64,000 nt of DNA from Chamaea fasciata. Its lineage: Eukaryota; Chordata; Aves; Passeriformes; Sylviidae. Positions 44,101-51,013 of this stretch are shown here, one piece after another (position 1 is the first letter of the stretch; the number at the start of each line of letters is the position of its first letter). Where the stretch lies: the NCBI GenBank assembly GCA_029207755.1, contig JARCOQ010000006.1, positions 24,944,022 to 25,008,021 on the forward strand. Direction: 5' to 3'. A program made the position numbers and the translations under genes. The notes under the pieces are model-generated. The model did not search any database, had not been told where the DNA came from, and saw only the letters and a program-made list of their open reading frames with translations.

Positions 44101-46472
44101 AGTGACTGCTGGGTAAGTACTCCTTCCCCGCACACATCTTGTAGAAAGGCTCACAGCCCAACTTCTGATACAGAACAGATATCTGCTATTGACAAAAGTA
44201 GTCCTTGAAAATACTGACCCATGAAATTAAATCAAGTGCATTGGCCATTCTAATCTGTTAGTGCTGAAGGTGAAGAACTGGGGGTAAACAACTGCTTTAT
44301 ATGGGAAAGAGTTCCCACACTTTGGTGTGGGAAGTTTGGTGTAATGTCATGGAACAGCTTTTGGGGCAGTCTTAAAAGAATAAACTCTTGGCTGGGCTCA
44401 ACTTCCAGTGCCCTTGCTTAGGCTTTAGCTCCATTTGCTATAGCTGAAGCACCTTTACCCATCCTCAGCACAAAGTATACATGAAAACTAAAAATTATGC
44501 AATTTGCATCCTTTTAAAAGTATGTGTTGAAAAGGCAGACTGGCTCCTGCAAGATAGCTTTAGAAAAACTGGCAGAGTTGGTGCAGCCTGGTCTATTCCT
44601 GTGAAAAAGTGTTACTCCTGTGCTTTAGTTTGAGATTCAAGGAAAATCTTGGGCTGAAACTATAGAGAGGCATTCAAAGAAGCAGAAAAATAGTATTTCC
44701 ATCCTACTGTGTGGCAGACTGTTAAAGAGCACCAGAGGTCCTGAGCTCCCCGCAAACACCGATGAATTGCAATGCACTACATACCAGAGATTCATGATCT
44801 GCCACACGTGTCCATTTGAGGTCACTTAAAAAAGAGAAAAGAAAAAAAAAAAGGGGGGGGGGGGATCTTTCAAACACAATTTTTCCATGTAGCTTCTGAA
44901 AAAAAGTCAAGGTTGAAAATAGTTGATTCAGATATATGGATATTCATACCAAAGGTTCCCTTTTATCTGAGATGTCCTGGAACACAGAACAAAACAATGC
45001 ATGTAAGTTACCTCTTTTTCTCACTTCTTATCAACTTACTTATAAATGGTAATGTTAATGAGATGCATACATAATAATCAACACCTAGTTTTATAATCTC
45101 AACCACAGTCTGGCAAGCAAAGTAAAATAAATTACTTTTTAGCTAGTTCTCCCCCTTTGTAACTAAGTCTTTGAACTGATAAATTGGCATGCATATTCTT
45201 TTCTCTCAAACCACTTGATAATTTCTTTTACACCTGAGGTACACTATGATCATTAAGAAACATTCTGAAGATGCACAGCTGCATTGGTATCATTTTCATC
45301 AATGCCTTTGAAAAACATTTTCATAATTTATCAAAGTTTTAAAAGACACAGGTTAAGAAAAGTATAATCAGTGCTGTTTCTACTAGGATAACACAGCAGC
45401 CTTGTGAAGATGAGAGATGTCATGAGATGAACATACCTCACACAGACTGATAAATCATCATTCAGTGTGGGGAAGGAAACTAGAGAATGAGACTTTAAAA
45501 AATGTTTAATAGATAATTTTCCTTTTTTTTTTTTTAATTTTTCCAGTCTTTACACCACACGTTCATATCCACTAGAATGACAACTTTGTCTTTCATTTAA
45601 AAGAAACACACACTGAGCAACAGTCAAATACCCTTTATTTATACCTGAAGTGCTGCTTTGTTATTTTTATGAGTGTAACCTGTGGAATGGTTCACATTAG
45701 CTCTGCATTATTAATGGTGTTGAATTATGACATTTCTTTTCGTTGTTATGGGTACCAATAACTCATGCACACAGCTGTACCAAACTGTTGTTTCTTCAGA
45801 GGGCTCCAGTTCAATTTTCTAACTCTCCCTTAAAACGCACGATTCCAACTTCCGGGACTTGAGCAGCTGCTCTGCTCCATCCCCGTGCCGAGCGCTGCCG
45901 CGGCAGGAGCGGGTTCCGAGCGGGAGGCCGCGCTCAGGTCCCCCTGCCGCTCTGGGTGCCCCGCACCAGCAGCCGCAGGAGCGGCAGTGCCGGCGGCGCT
46001 CCGGCCCCTCTCCCGCAGCCGCGGGCGGGGACTGGCGGCACCGCGCGGGGAGCTCCATGCGCCGGGCCGCCCTCGGCATGGGGGGACTTTTCCCAGCGCC
46101 CAGGCGAGCCTGGACTCACCGACCCGCCCAGCGAACAAGTGGGATGCGGCTGAAGTTTTACTTTGCCGGTGCCGGCTCCCGCCGCAGCCGCCCGCGGGAG
46201 CCACAGCGGCAGCCCCGACACCTTTTCTGGTTGAAGTTTGGCGGCGCAACAAGCCGCCTCCCCTGCCCCTGCTCTTGCTCCTGCCTCTGCCCCCTCCCGG
46301 AACCTCGGAGCTCAGCCTGGGGCGCGATTGGCAGGTACGGAGTGGCGGCGGGGGCAGTGCGGGGTCCCAGCCGTACTCACCCGCTCCCCAGCCGCACGGT
46401 CAGCAGCAGCAGCAGCAGCCGGGCCCCGCGGCGGCGGATCCAGCGGGGCGCGGGGCCCCCCCATGCATCCAT
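1987..46472 (-). CDS. GABRG1: GABA-A receptor gamma-1 subunit, 5' seven coding exons (gene continues past position 1)
   Basis: Subunit of the pentameric ligand-gated chloride channel that opens on binding GABA in the neuronal plasma membrane. Joined exons are 46472-46381, 30935-30787, 23128-23061, 6690-6470, 3707-3625, 2389-2252 and 2139-1987 (92, 149, 68, 221, 83, 138 and 153 bp). All junctions are GT-AG and the frame is continuous for 301 codons plus one base. Visible parts: basic and leucine-rich signal peptide (residues 1-31), acidic N-terminus with an NKT glycosylation site (46-48), extracellular domain, Cys-loop C184-C198 with 13 residues between the cysteines, and TM1 (about 266-290). 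The acidic DDEDDEDL stretch and isoleucine at residue 110 favour gamma-1 over gamma-2 or gamma-3. Avian gamma-4 is less likely but was not directly compared. The exons for TM2, TM3, cytoplasmic loop and TM4 are outside the window. Confidence 0.96.
2140..2251 (-). other. GABRG1: GABRG1 intron 6, 112 bp
   Basis: Very short intron between exons 6 and 7, starting GTAAGG and ending with a T-rich tract and TTTAG. Splicing it out joins G|GT to restore Gly251. Confidence 0.95.
2252..2389 (-). CDS. GABRG1: GABRG1 exon 6: loop C region before TM1
   Basis: 138 bp, the standard length. It reads (Y)[20 protein letters not shown], continues [20 protein letters not shown] and ends SHTLS plus the first base of a Gly codon. 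The acceptor is ttctag and the donor GTAAGG. It contains the NTT sequon at residues 241-243. The sequence is much closer to gamma-1 than to gamma-2, which has VYQWKRSSVEVGDTRSW here. Confidence 0.97.
2390..3624 (-). other. GABRG1: GABRG1 intron 5
   Basis: 1,235-bp intron between exons 5 and 6. A CR1 LINE 3' fragment at about 2780-3095 lies antisense to the gene. Nothing else is recognised. Confidence 0.95.
2780..3095 (+). mobile_element. CR1 LINE, 3' fragment
   Basis: Matches the end of CR1 ORF2 and its 3' end: an [18 protein letters not shown] peptide, then the BW-type 'ggaggtgctcaag' segment and the terminal 'gaatgattctatgatt' repeat. It is 5' truncated, frame-disrupted and antisense to GABRG1 in intron 5. 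Confidence 0.9.
3625..3707 (-). CDS. GABRG1: GABRG1 exon 5: Cys-loop
   Basis: 83 bp, the family's typical size. It reads [20 protein letters not shown] followed by CPLEFSS, i.e. the complete Cys-loop with cysteines at residues 184 and 198. The invariant [10 protein letters not shown] core is intact. The acceptor is attag and the donor is GTAAGT at 3624. The last base is the first base of a Tyr codon completed in exon 6. Confidence 0.96.
3708..6469 (-). other. GABRG1: GABRG1 intron 4
   Basis: 2,762-bp AT-rich intron between exons 4 and 5. It holds a small AAAT repeat near 5668-5686. No repeat family or coding exon is recognised. Confidence 0.95.
6470..6690 (-). CDS. GABRG1: GABRG1 exon 4: extracellular core, benzodiazepine-site region
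   Basis: 221 bp, the standard length for this exon. It begins [14 protein letters not shown] and ends RVLYTLR, with the last Arg codon split AG|G. It carries the family hallmarks [14 protein letters not shown] and AHWITTPN. Residue 110 is Ile in the IDIIFAQTW motif, where gamma-2 has Phe (F77 of the mature protein). That position is known to control zolpidem affinity, and Ile marks gamma-1. An NSS sequon sits at 123-125. The donor is GTGGGT, weaker than its neighbours' GTAAG-type donors. Confidence 0.97.
8304..8391. repeat. T/G low-complexity tract
   Basis: Runs of T interrupted by GGG and GTTT units, in intron 3. Confidence 0.85.
9029..9073. repeat. A-run with (CAA)n microsatellite
   Basis: An A12-13 run followed by repeated AAC units, in intron 3. 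Confidence 0.85.
10702..10739. repeat. 19-bp perfect tandem duplication
   Basis: ATGCAGCCCATTTTGTTTG occurs twice back to back (10702-10720, 10721-10739). In GABRG1 intron 3. Confidence 0.97.
15080..15150. repeat. 36-bp tandem duplication, two copies
   Basis: Two adjacent copies (15080-15115 and 15116-15150) with one internal mismatch; the second is one base shorter at its end. In GABRG1 intron 3. Confidence 0.95.
15581..15641. repeat. Compound trinucleotide microsatellite (GTT/GTA/ATT)
   Basis: Blocks of GTT, then AGT, then ATT units over about 60 bp, in intron 3. Confidence 0.85.
17465..17545. repeat. Imperfect duplicated CTGTATTACTGATCCTA motif
   Basis: The ATCTGTATTACTG...GATCCTA unit appears twice, with shuffled short ACTGATCCTA copies between. 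In GABRG1 intron 3. Confidence 0.75.
18994..20213 (-). mobile_element. CR1 LINE, 1.2-kb fragment with reverse transcriptase remains
   Basis: Longest CR1 piece in the window. The reverse complement runs from the reverse transcriptase palm through the C-terminus to the 3' terminus (the AGAATC-type start at 18994 is the inverted 3' end). The peptide [16 protein letters not shown] at about 19790-19840 keeps the FADD catalytic motif. Stops and indels break the frame, so it is inactive. It is 5' truncated within the reverse transcriptase and lies in the same orientation as GABRG1. Confidence 0.95.
23061..23128 (-). CDS. GABRG1: GABRG1 exon 3: early extracellular beta strands
   Basis: 68 bp, the usual size of this exon in GABA-A subunit genes. 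It reads [19 protein letters not shown] then PINM, with the Val codon split G|TG across intron 2 and the exon ending on a complete ATG before GTAAGT. Mammalian gamma-1 has VRPTVIETD here, so the Pro-to-Thr change at residue 83 is a difference from the recalled mammalian sequence. Confidence 0.96.
23129..30786 (-). other. GABRG1: GABRG1 intron 2, 7.7 kb
   Basis: Intron between exons 2 and 3. A short CR1 3' terminus is at about 24665-24733. Otherwise it is AT-rich sequence with no recognised element. Confidence 0.95.
24665..24733 (+). mobile_element. CR1 LINE, 3' terminus only
   Basis: Contains 'caatgatcctcatgggcccc', followed by 'ttccaac' and degenerate ATTCTATGATT-type terminal repeats, as in the CR1 3' end. 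Only about 70 bp remain. Confidence 0.75.
30787..30935 (-). CDS. GABRG1: GABRG1 exon 2: mature N-terminus
   Basis: 149 bp, coding from [12 protein letters not shown] through the [10 protein letters not shown] motif to LRPDIG. The acceptor (catag) is preceded by a run of 14 T and the donor is GTAAGC at 30786. Residues are about 31-80. It holds an N-glycosylation sequon (NKT) and the start of the extracellular alpha-helix and first beta strand. The very acidic start is typical of gamma-1, whereas gamma-2 has a different SDDDYED-type start. Confidence 0.96.
33368..33555 (-). mobile_element. CR1-like LINE, diverged 3' fragment
   Basis: Resembles inverted CR1 3' ends in order: a 'gttggaaagag' block, a 'cctcctgctcaaagcagg' block and a 'gctgcacaacctctctaagc' block. 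It is old and diverged, so the exact subfamily cannot be given. Confidence 0.65.
38838..39335 (-). mobile_element. CR1 LINE, 0.5-kb 3' fragment
   Basis: The reverse complement encodes [20 protein letters not shown] and [11 protein letters not shown], the C-terminal end of CR1 ORF2. The plus strand shows the inverted blocks 'ctccagggatagggactcta' and 'caggctaaacaaccccagct'. 5' truncated, in GABRG1 intron 1, sense to the gene. Confidence 0.93.
41681..41743. repeat. Imperfect triplicated 20-bp motif
   Basis: TTTTGGACTAGATCATTCAT at 41681-41700 recurs with one change at 41707-41726 and again, shortened and changed, at about 41726-41743. In GABRG1 intron 1. Confidence 0.85.
44842..44864. repeat. 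A11G12 homopolymer junction
   Basis: Eleven A followed directly by twelve G, in intron 1. Confidence 0.95.
46381..46472 (-). CDS. GABRG1: GABRG1 exon 1: start codon and signal peptide
   Basis: The ATG at 46472-46470 opens 30 codons plus two bases, ending at a GTGAGT donor at 46380. The reading is a short N-terminus, a basic n-region (WIRRRGAR), six leucines coded by six CTG triplets, then TVRLGSG. The RGARL...TVRLG layout parallels the RGVRL...TLHLG of mammalian gamma-1 as I recall it. The final Gly codon is split GG|A and completes exactly with the first base of exon 2. The start context has G at +4 but C at -3. Signal cleavage is expected near residue 31. The exon lies inside a CpG island. 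The identification rests on frame, donor and signal-peptide similarity. Confidence 0.9.
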
Positions 46473-46564
46473 GAGCGTGAAGGCGCTCTCCCTCACCCGA
46501 GTTTTCTCCGAAGAGGCTGGGAAATAGCGACCTTACCAATCCCACCACCCCCCGGCACACGGCA

Positions 46565-46590
46565 GGGAGAGGGAGGGGAGGGGAAGGGGG
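46565..46590 (+). promoter_or_regulatory. G-quadruplex motif upstream of GABRG1 start codon
   Basis: Five runs of three to five G separated by one to three bases on the plus strand, 93 bp or more 5' of the GABRG1 ATG. The gene strand carries the matching C-rich run, which could form an i-motif or bind CT-element factors. It satisfies the standard G3+N1-7 rule. Confidence 0.6.
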
Positions 46591-46680
46591 AGAAAAAAAT
46601 AAAATAAAACACCCAAACAGGTAGAAACCCACTCTGCGAGGATCGAGCAACTCGCCCAATAGGCTCATCAGGTTGCTTCA

Positions 46681-46919
46681 TAAATTATCCTAAAAACTGC
46701 TGGACGAATCAATCCCTAGCAGAGGTGGAGCCTCCTTTACTAGAAGGGAAACATGCCTGGGAGAAAGGGTGGCATTGATTTGGTATTTTTCTCCATAGAG
46801 GGAGATGAAATAGACCTTACATATATACATGTAAATATAAATAGGCAAAATGTATAAAATGCTAAATATATGTTTAAACCTACACATGTACATTTAAATA
46901 TTTTTATTTTTGAAGCTAC
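46681..46919. promoter_or_regulatory. AT-rich gap between the CpG lobes with TATA-like and MEF2-like motifs
   Basis: The gap becomes very A+T-rich in its second half. It contains the plus-strand TATA-like string GTATAAAATGC near 46851-46861 and CTAAATATA and TAAATATAAATA strings resembling MEF2 or TATA sites. It lies between two CpG blocks, so it may be a nucleosome-depleted core between divergent start sites. The motifs are seen; the function is inferred. Confidence 0.35.
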
Positions 46920-47725
46920 TCAGAGGGCGACTCTCCGAGAGGCAGCCGGTCCACCCTGTCAAACGGTAGACCCGCATCCGGGAGCAGAAGCGCCAGGGAT
47001 GCGCACGGACACCGGCGGGGACTGCGCGTCTCTACGTCTGGCACGATCGAGATTTTGGGGGGGAGCGGCCCTAGCCGCAGGGAGGGGGGCATCCGCCATC
47101 CCCTGGTTCGTCCCCAGGAGAGGGAGTACACCCCTTCAGCCGCAGTCCCCAAAGCCGTGCTGGAGGCAGGCGGCACGCTGGACGCGCAAGGGCAGCCGCG
47201 GGCATTCCGCGCCCCCGAGATGCGAGCGGCGCCGGCTCGGCGGCTCCGGGCGGCTCTGCGCGGCCGCGGAGAGCCCGGGGGGGACGGGCGCGAAGCGGCC
47301 GATGCGCGGTGCTGCGCTGTGAAATGCGCCAGGGCATTCAAAACACAAGGGTATGGGGTTTTTTTCTTCTATTTTCCTTCTAGTCTCCTCTCGGCTGCTC
47401 CCTCCTCCTGGTTTCTCTCAGAAGATGTAGGCGGGAAAGTATCCAGACGTGCCCCCCAGCAATCCCGCACACACACACACCAACCCCCCTAAGGCAGGAA
47501 AAGCACCGCGGGCGCGGCGGAGACCAGAGAGGTTCCTTTGACCGGCCGTGGGCGCGGGTGGGCACGTCCCGGCGGCACCAGCGCTTAGATAACGCGTACT
47601 TCTCTCGGCTTCAGACTGCCACTAACCCAAAAACCTGGCCCCGGCGATGCCCTTGTTCGCTGCTCTCTATAGGGCACTTACGGACCTGTGCACCGAGTTC
47701 TCGGTGGAAGTAGCAAACCGTTCTA
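46920..47725. promoter_or_regulatory. CpG island, lobe 2, upstream of GABRG1
   Basis: Second CpG-dense block, separated from the first by about 240 bp of AT-rich DNA. It has no supported coding exon. It could be distal promoter sequence for GABRG1, a 5' noncoding exon, or the start of a divergent plus-strand transcript. Confidence 0.6.
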
Positions 47726-48754
47726 TGATCATCATCATCCTCCTTCGAGTCAAGTTGTCACTGTACAGAAATAGAAATAATCCTCCATCCAGTGGTTATT
47801 CTGATGAAAGGCAGTATTTTGTCTTCTTTACACATCATCATCTGGTTATTATTTTATATGTACAACTTACTGCTTTAATGGTTAAAGAAACTCACCATGC
47901 TTCAGAGAGCTGCAGTACATTAAATGAAAATTCAACAACTTGAAAATTAATAGCCAGTCCTGGGGGTACTGGCAGACGGTAAAGGCACATATTATTGCAT
48001 GACCTGAGATCTCTTAACTGGTGGATTAACACAACAGGCAGCATCCTAGCATGATGGCAAAGGCATGAACTCAGAGGAGAGCATATGCATTTATTACAGA
48101 GTAAGTGCAGAAGCAGCTCCTCTGCTGCATCTGGTGGCACTAGCTCCAAGAAGCAGGATTGCTGTCCCCCTCAGCAAGATAATGAGCACAGCCCACCTCA
48201 AGTCCCTTTCTCTCTGAGAAGTCCTTCTGCCTTGAAAATGGTCCTTAGGTTTATTATAAATTGATCTGTCAAATTGACCACATTTTGCAAAACATGCAGT
48301 GAATTCTTATGTCTTTGCATTCTGATGTTTATGGAATCATTAAAGCCCTTTACCAGTCTATAAAATTCCACTCTGTTACTAAAAGATATGTAATTAAAGT
48401 AACTACTGCAAAATTTTGACATAAGAAGTTTAAACATACTTACAGGATTCCAAGACATCTTCTTTCTACATGAGCAGTTTGGAGCATCTATTTAAAAACT
48501 GAATTTCACCCCTGTATAGATCCAGCAGCTTGCTAGCAGTGAAAGAGGTGGAAGATTACAGCTAAAATAACATGTAGCATGAATAGTGAGAAAATGGAAT
48601 ATCTCATTTGATTTCAGGGTTGAAAACACTAAAGCACATAGAAGTACTATTTAAAAAATCAAAATAGAAGCAGCATCAATGATATTTCTCAAATGACACA
48701 AAACTAAGGATGACATCTGGACAAGTTGTTTTCAGGTAGTTCCAAATCTGAATT

Positions 48755-48826
48755 TTTCTGGTTTGTTGGGTTTTTGTGTTGTTTTTTGGGTTTTTGTTGT
48801 TGTTGTTTTTGGGTTTTTTTTTAATT
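48755..48826. repeat. T/G low-complexity tract with GGGTTTTT units
   Basis: Repeated GGGTTTTTG and TTG units, upstream of GABRG1. Similar in kind to the tract at 8304-8391. Confidence 0.85.
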
Positions 48827-50937
48827 TCACGTAAACAAGAGAAATCCATCCCTCAAAAACTAAAGAAATTATTCAATGATTAAAAGTAAAATACTAGATG
48901 AGAAATAGGTATAAAAGTTTTGAAAAGCAAACAGGGAACAGAAAATTTAAAAAAAAATCAGTATCAGAAGAAAGCATGAAGGGAAAGAAATCAACTCAGA
49001 TTGTCTGTATTCCGAAGGAAAATAAGCAATGAATGAAAACTGCAAAATAGAAAAGAGAATATCAAAGAAAATCTGGGGAAATAACCTAGCTGGGTGTCAA
49101 AAGAAGGAGATGATACAGGGAAATGCCCTAAAACATAGTGAATTAGTTACTACCGCCTGCAAATATTTCTCATCTGCTTGGTATTGGCACAGTTAACCTA
49201 ACAACAGTATTTAAATTCTCAGTTAAAAACACCTTTTGATGCTGGAAGTAGGAAGGCCATCTTTTAAAAAAAACCCACTGAGGTGAAGAAAGGAGTTAAT
49301 CAAGTCACTTCAGACCTGCTAGGCATCATTTCAGAACCATTAAATTGACCAAAGTAAAGCAAAACTGTAGGATTCACATCACTAGTATTACTAAGGAGAA
49401 ACGGATCAGAATGGCTTGTGCGAAGGAAAACCATGTCTCTATCTTCTTCAGTCATATTTAATGAGTCTATTTAATGAGAATTATGAACAGAGCTTCATAA
49501 TTCACTGTCTTTTAAAACCATTTTAGATCTATCAGGAATTTGTTAAAGAAGCTGCATAGTTCTGGGGTCAGTAGGAAACTAAGGCCATCTTTCAGAAACT
49601 ACTTGAGACTACTGTTAACTTTCCATGTTTAAAAGTTGAGTTCTTACAAATCTGCTCTTGAGATAATTGAGTTTAACTGATTACTCACTGCACTAATGGT
49701 TTCAAAGAGAAGAAATACAAAAATTTGCAGATGAAGGTTCCAGATTGGTGAAGTCTACAGAAAACAAGTGAATATATTTAAATCATCCCAGTGTAGAATA
49801 TGAACTAAAAAATAGGAGGTGATAATATGCTGACAAATGGAAAAAGAAAAATAATTCATGAGTTGAATTTAGTAAAGATCGTAAGTACATAAATGTAAAA
49901 TCACATCTCAACTGTCACCTCTGCTGCTGCCTAGTAGTCAAAAATCCAGAGAAGCCATATATTCAGACTTAACTGAAATTTCTCCAGGACTGCAGAGGAA
50001 TACTCATGCAAATAGGAAGAGCACTAATTTGAGAGCTCAGCACCTACATGCTGCCCAAGCTCACTGGAAATCTTTCTCTGCTCTTCAGATTTAAGGAGTG
50101 CAAGACAGAATAATCTAATGTAAAAAACCCTCTAAAACACAGCCAGGATAGATCACCAGTTCCCTAATTTCTTAAAAGTGTAATCATTTGATTTGGATTC
50201 CATAGCAATGCACCTAACCTCGTGCACTATAAAAGAGCAAAGGCACTCAGTGCAAGCTCTTGATTTCCAGCCTGGAAACCACCGATTCAACCACAAGGTA
50301 CCTACAATCTGTGACTCATCTAAAAGGACATGGGAAAGAATTTTCATGCTTAAGGCTGAAGTCCAAATAGAAGGAGGAGGAAATAATCTGCCACATTAAT
50401 ATATAAACAGCAAGTATCACTGTATTTTTACCTGGGAGGCTTCACACTTAGTATTGAAGAACATTTTGATTCCTCACCTTTCAATTCCTCAGGGCCACAG
50501 AGGAAGTTAAAAACACTCATATGTAATTTTACATGGCTGACATCCTATATCTGCTGTACTTCTCTTGGTATAGCTACTAACATATGAGAATTGATGCCTG
50601 CATACCATTTTGAGAGCTTTGAAACCCTAGACTTAGTGGATGGCCCATGTTCATTCACTGTGCTTGAGGGAAGTTAGTGGCTTTCATGTGGTTCTGTAAG
50701 GAGCACTTAGCCTGCTGAGATCAAAGTTATCTAGCGTGCGGAGACAAAAGAACAAATTATTACGGTGTTCTTTCCTCCACCAAAAAACCCATATAGAACA
50801 GCAAGAGCTCAAGGACCACTGCAGTCATGTCTTCAAAAGGGTAGGTTTACATTACAATATTTTGATGAAATTGCATATGTAGACTTTTAATTGTGTATTC
50901 CCAAAACAATTTCCTGTGTGCAGCCTACGCCTTAGAT

Positions 50938-51013
50938 TTATAGGATCAGAGAATACTTTAGGTTGGAAGAGACCTCTTAAGGTGATCTAGTCCAATCTCC
51001 CTGTTACGGGCAG
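50938..51013 (-). mobile_element. CR1 LINE, short 3' terminus
   Basis: About 75 bp matching the inverted CR1 3' end: a 'ggatcagagaatac' start, then 'aggttggaagagacct' and 'gatctagtccaatctccc'. Confidence 0.8.

Larger units (their letters stand above)
30936..46380 (-). other. GABRG1: GABRG1 intron 1, 15.4 kb
   Basis: First intron, starting GTGAGT inside the CpG island and ending at the T14 tract and acceptor before exon 2. It contains CR1 fragments at 33368-33555 and 38838-39335, a perfect 11-bp hairpin at 33669-33698, a triplicated motif near 41681-41743 and an A11G12 tract at 44842-44864. Confidence 0.92.
45840..46680. promoter_or_regulatory. GABRG1: CpG island, lobe 1, over GABRG1 exon 1
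   Basis: Abrupt change from AT-rich sequence to G+C-rich, CpG-dense DNA covering exon 1, the first 540 bp of intron 1 and about 200 bp upstream of the ATG. A CCAAT motif lies at 46656-46660 (ATTGG on the gene strand), about 185 bp 5' of the start codon. A C-rich polypyrimidine run lies between them. No convincing TATA box sits just upstream on the gene strand, which fits a dispersed CpG-type promoter. The transcription start cannot be read from sequence. Confidence 0.75.

Noticed and set aside
45859..46607. Overlapping plus-strand open frames of 222 and 240 codons in the CpG island
   Set aside because: They are open in several frames on both strands because GC-rich DNA has few stop codons. 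They are Ala, Pro, Arg and Ser-rich with no domain, and one runs antisense across GABRG1 exon 1.
46312..46668. 118-codon minus-strand frame over GABRG1 exon 1
   Set aside because: It reads the CTG run as alanines in the wrong frame. The true frame is shown by the signal peptide, the GTGAGT donor and exact codon completion with exon 2.
46870..47492. Plus-strand frames of 150 and 145 codons and minus-strand frames in CpG lobe 2
   Set aside because: Low-complexity Arg, Ala and Pro-rich readings, overlapping in many frames. No similarity to a known protein and no clear splice structure.
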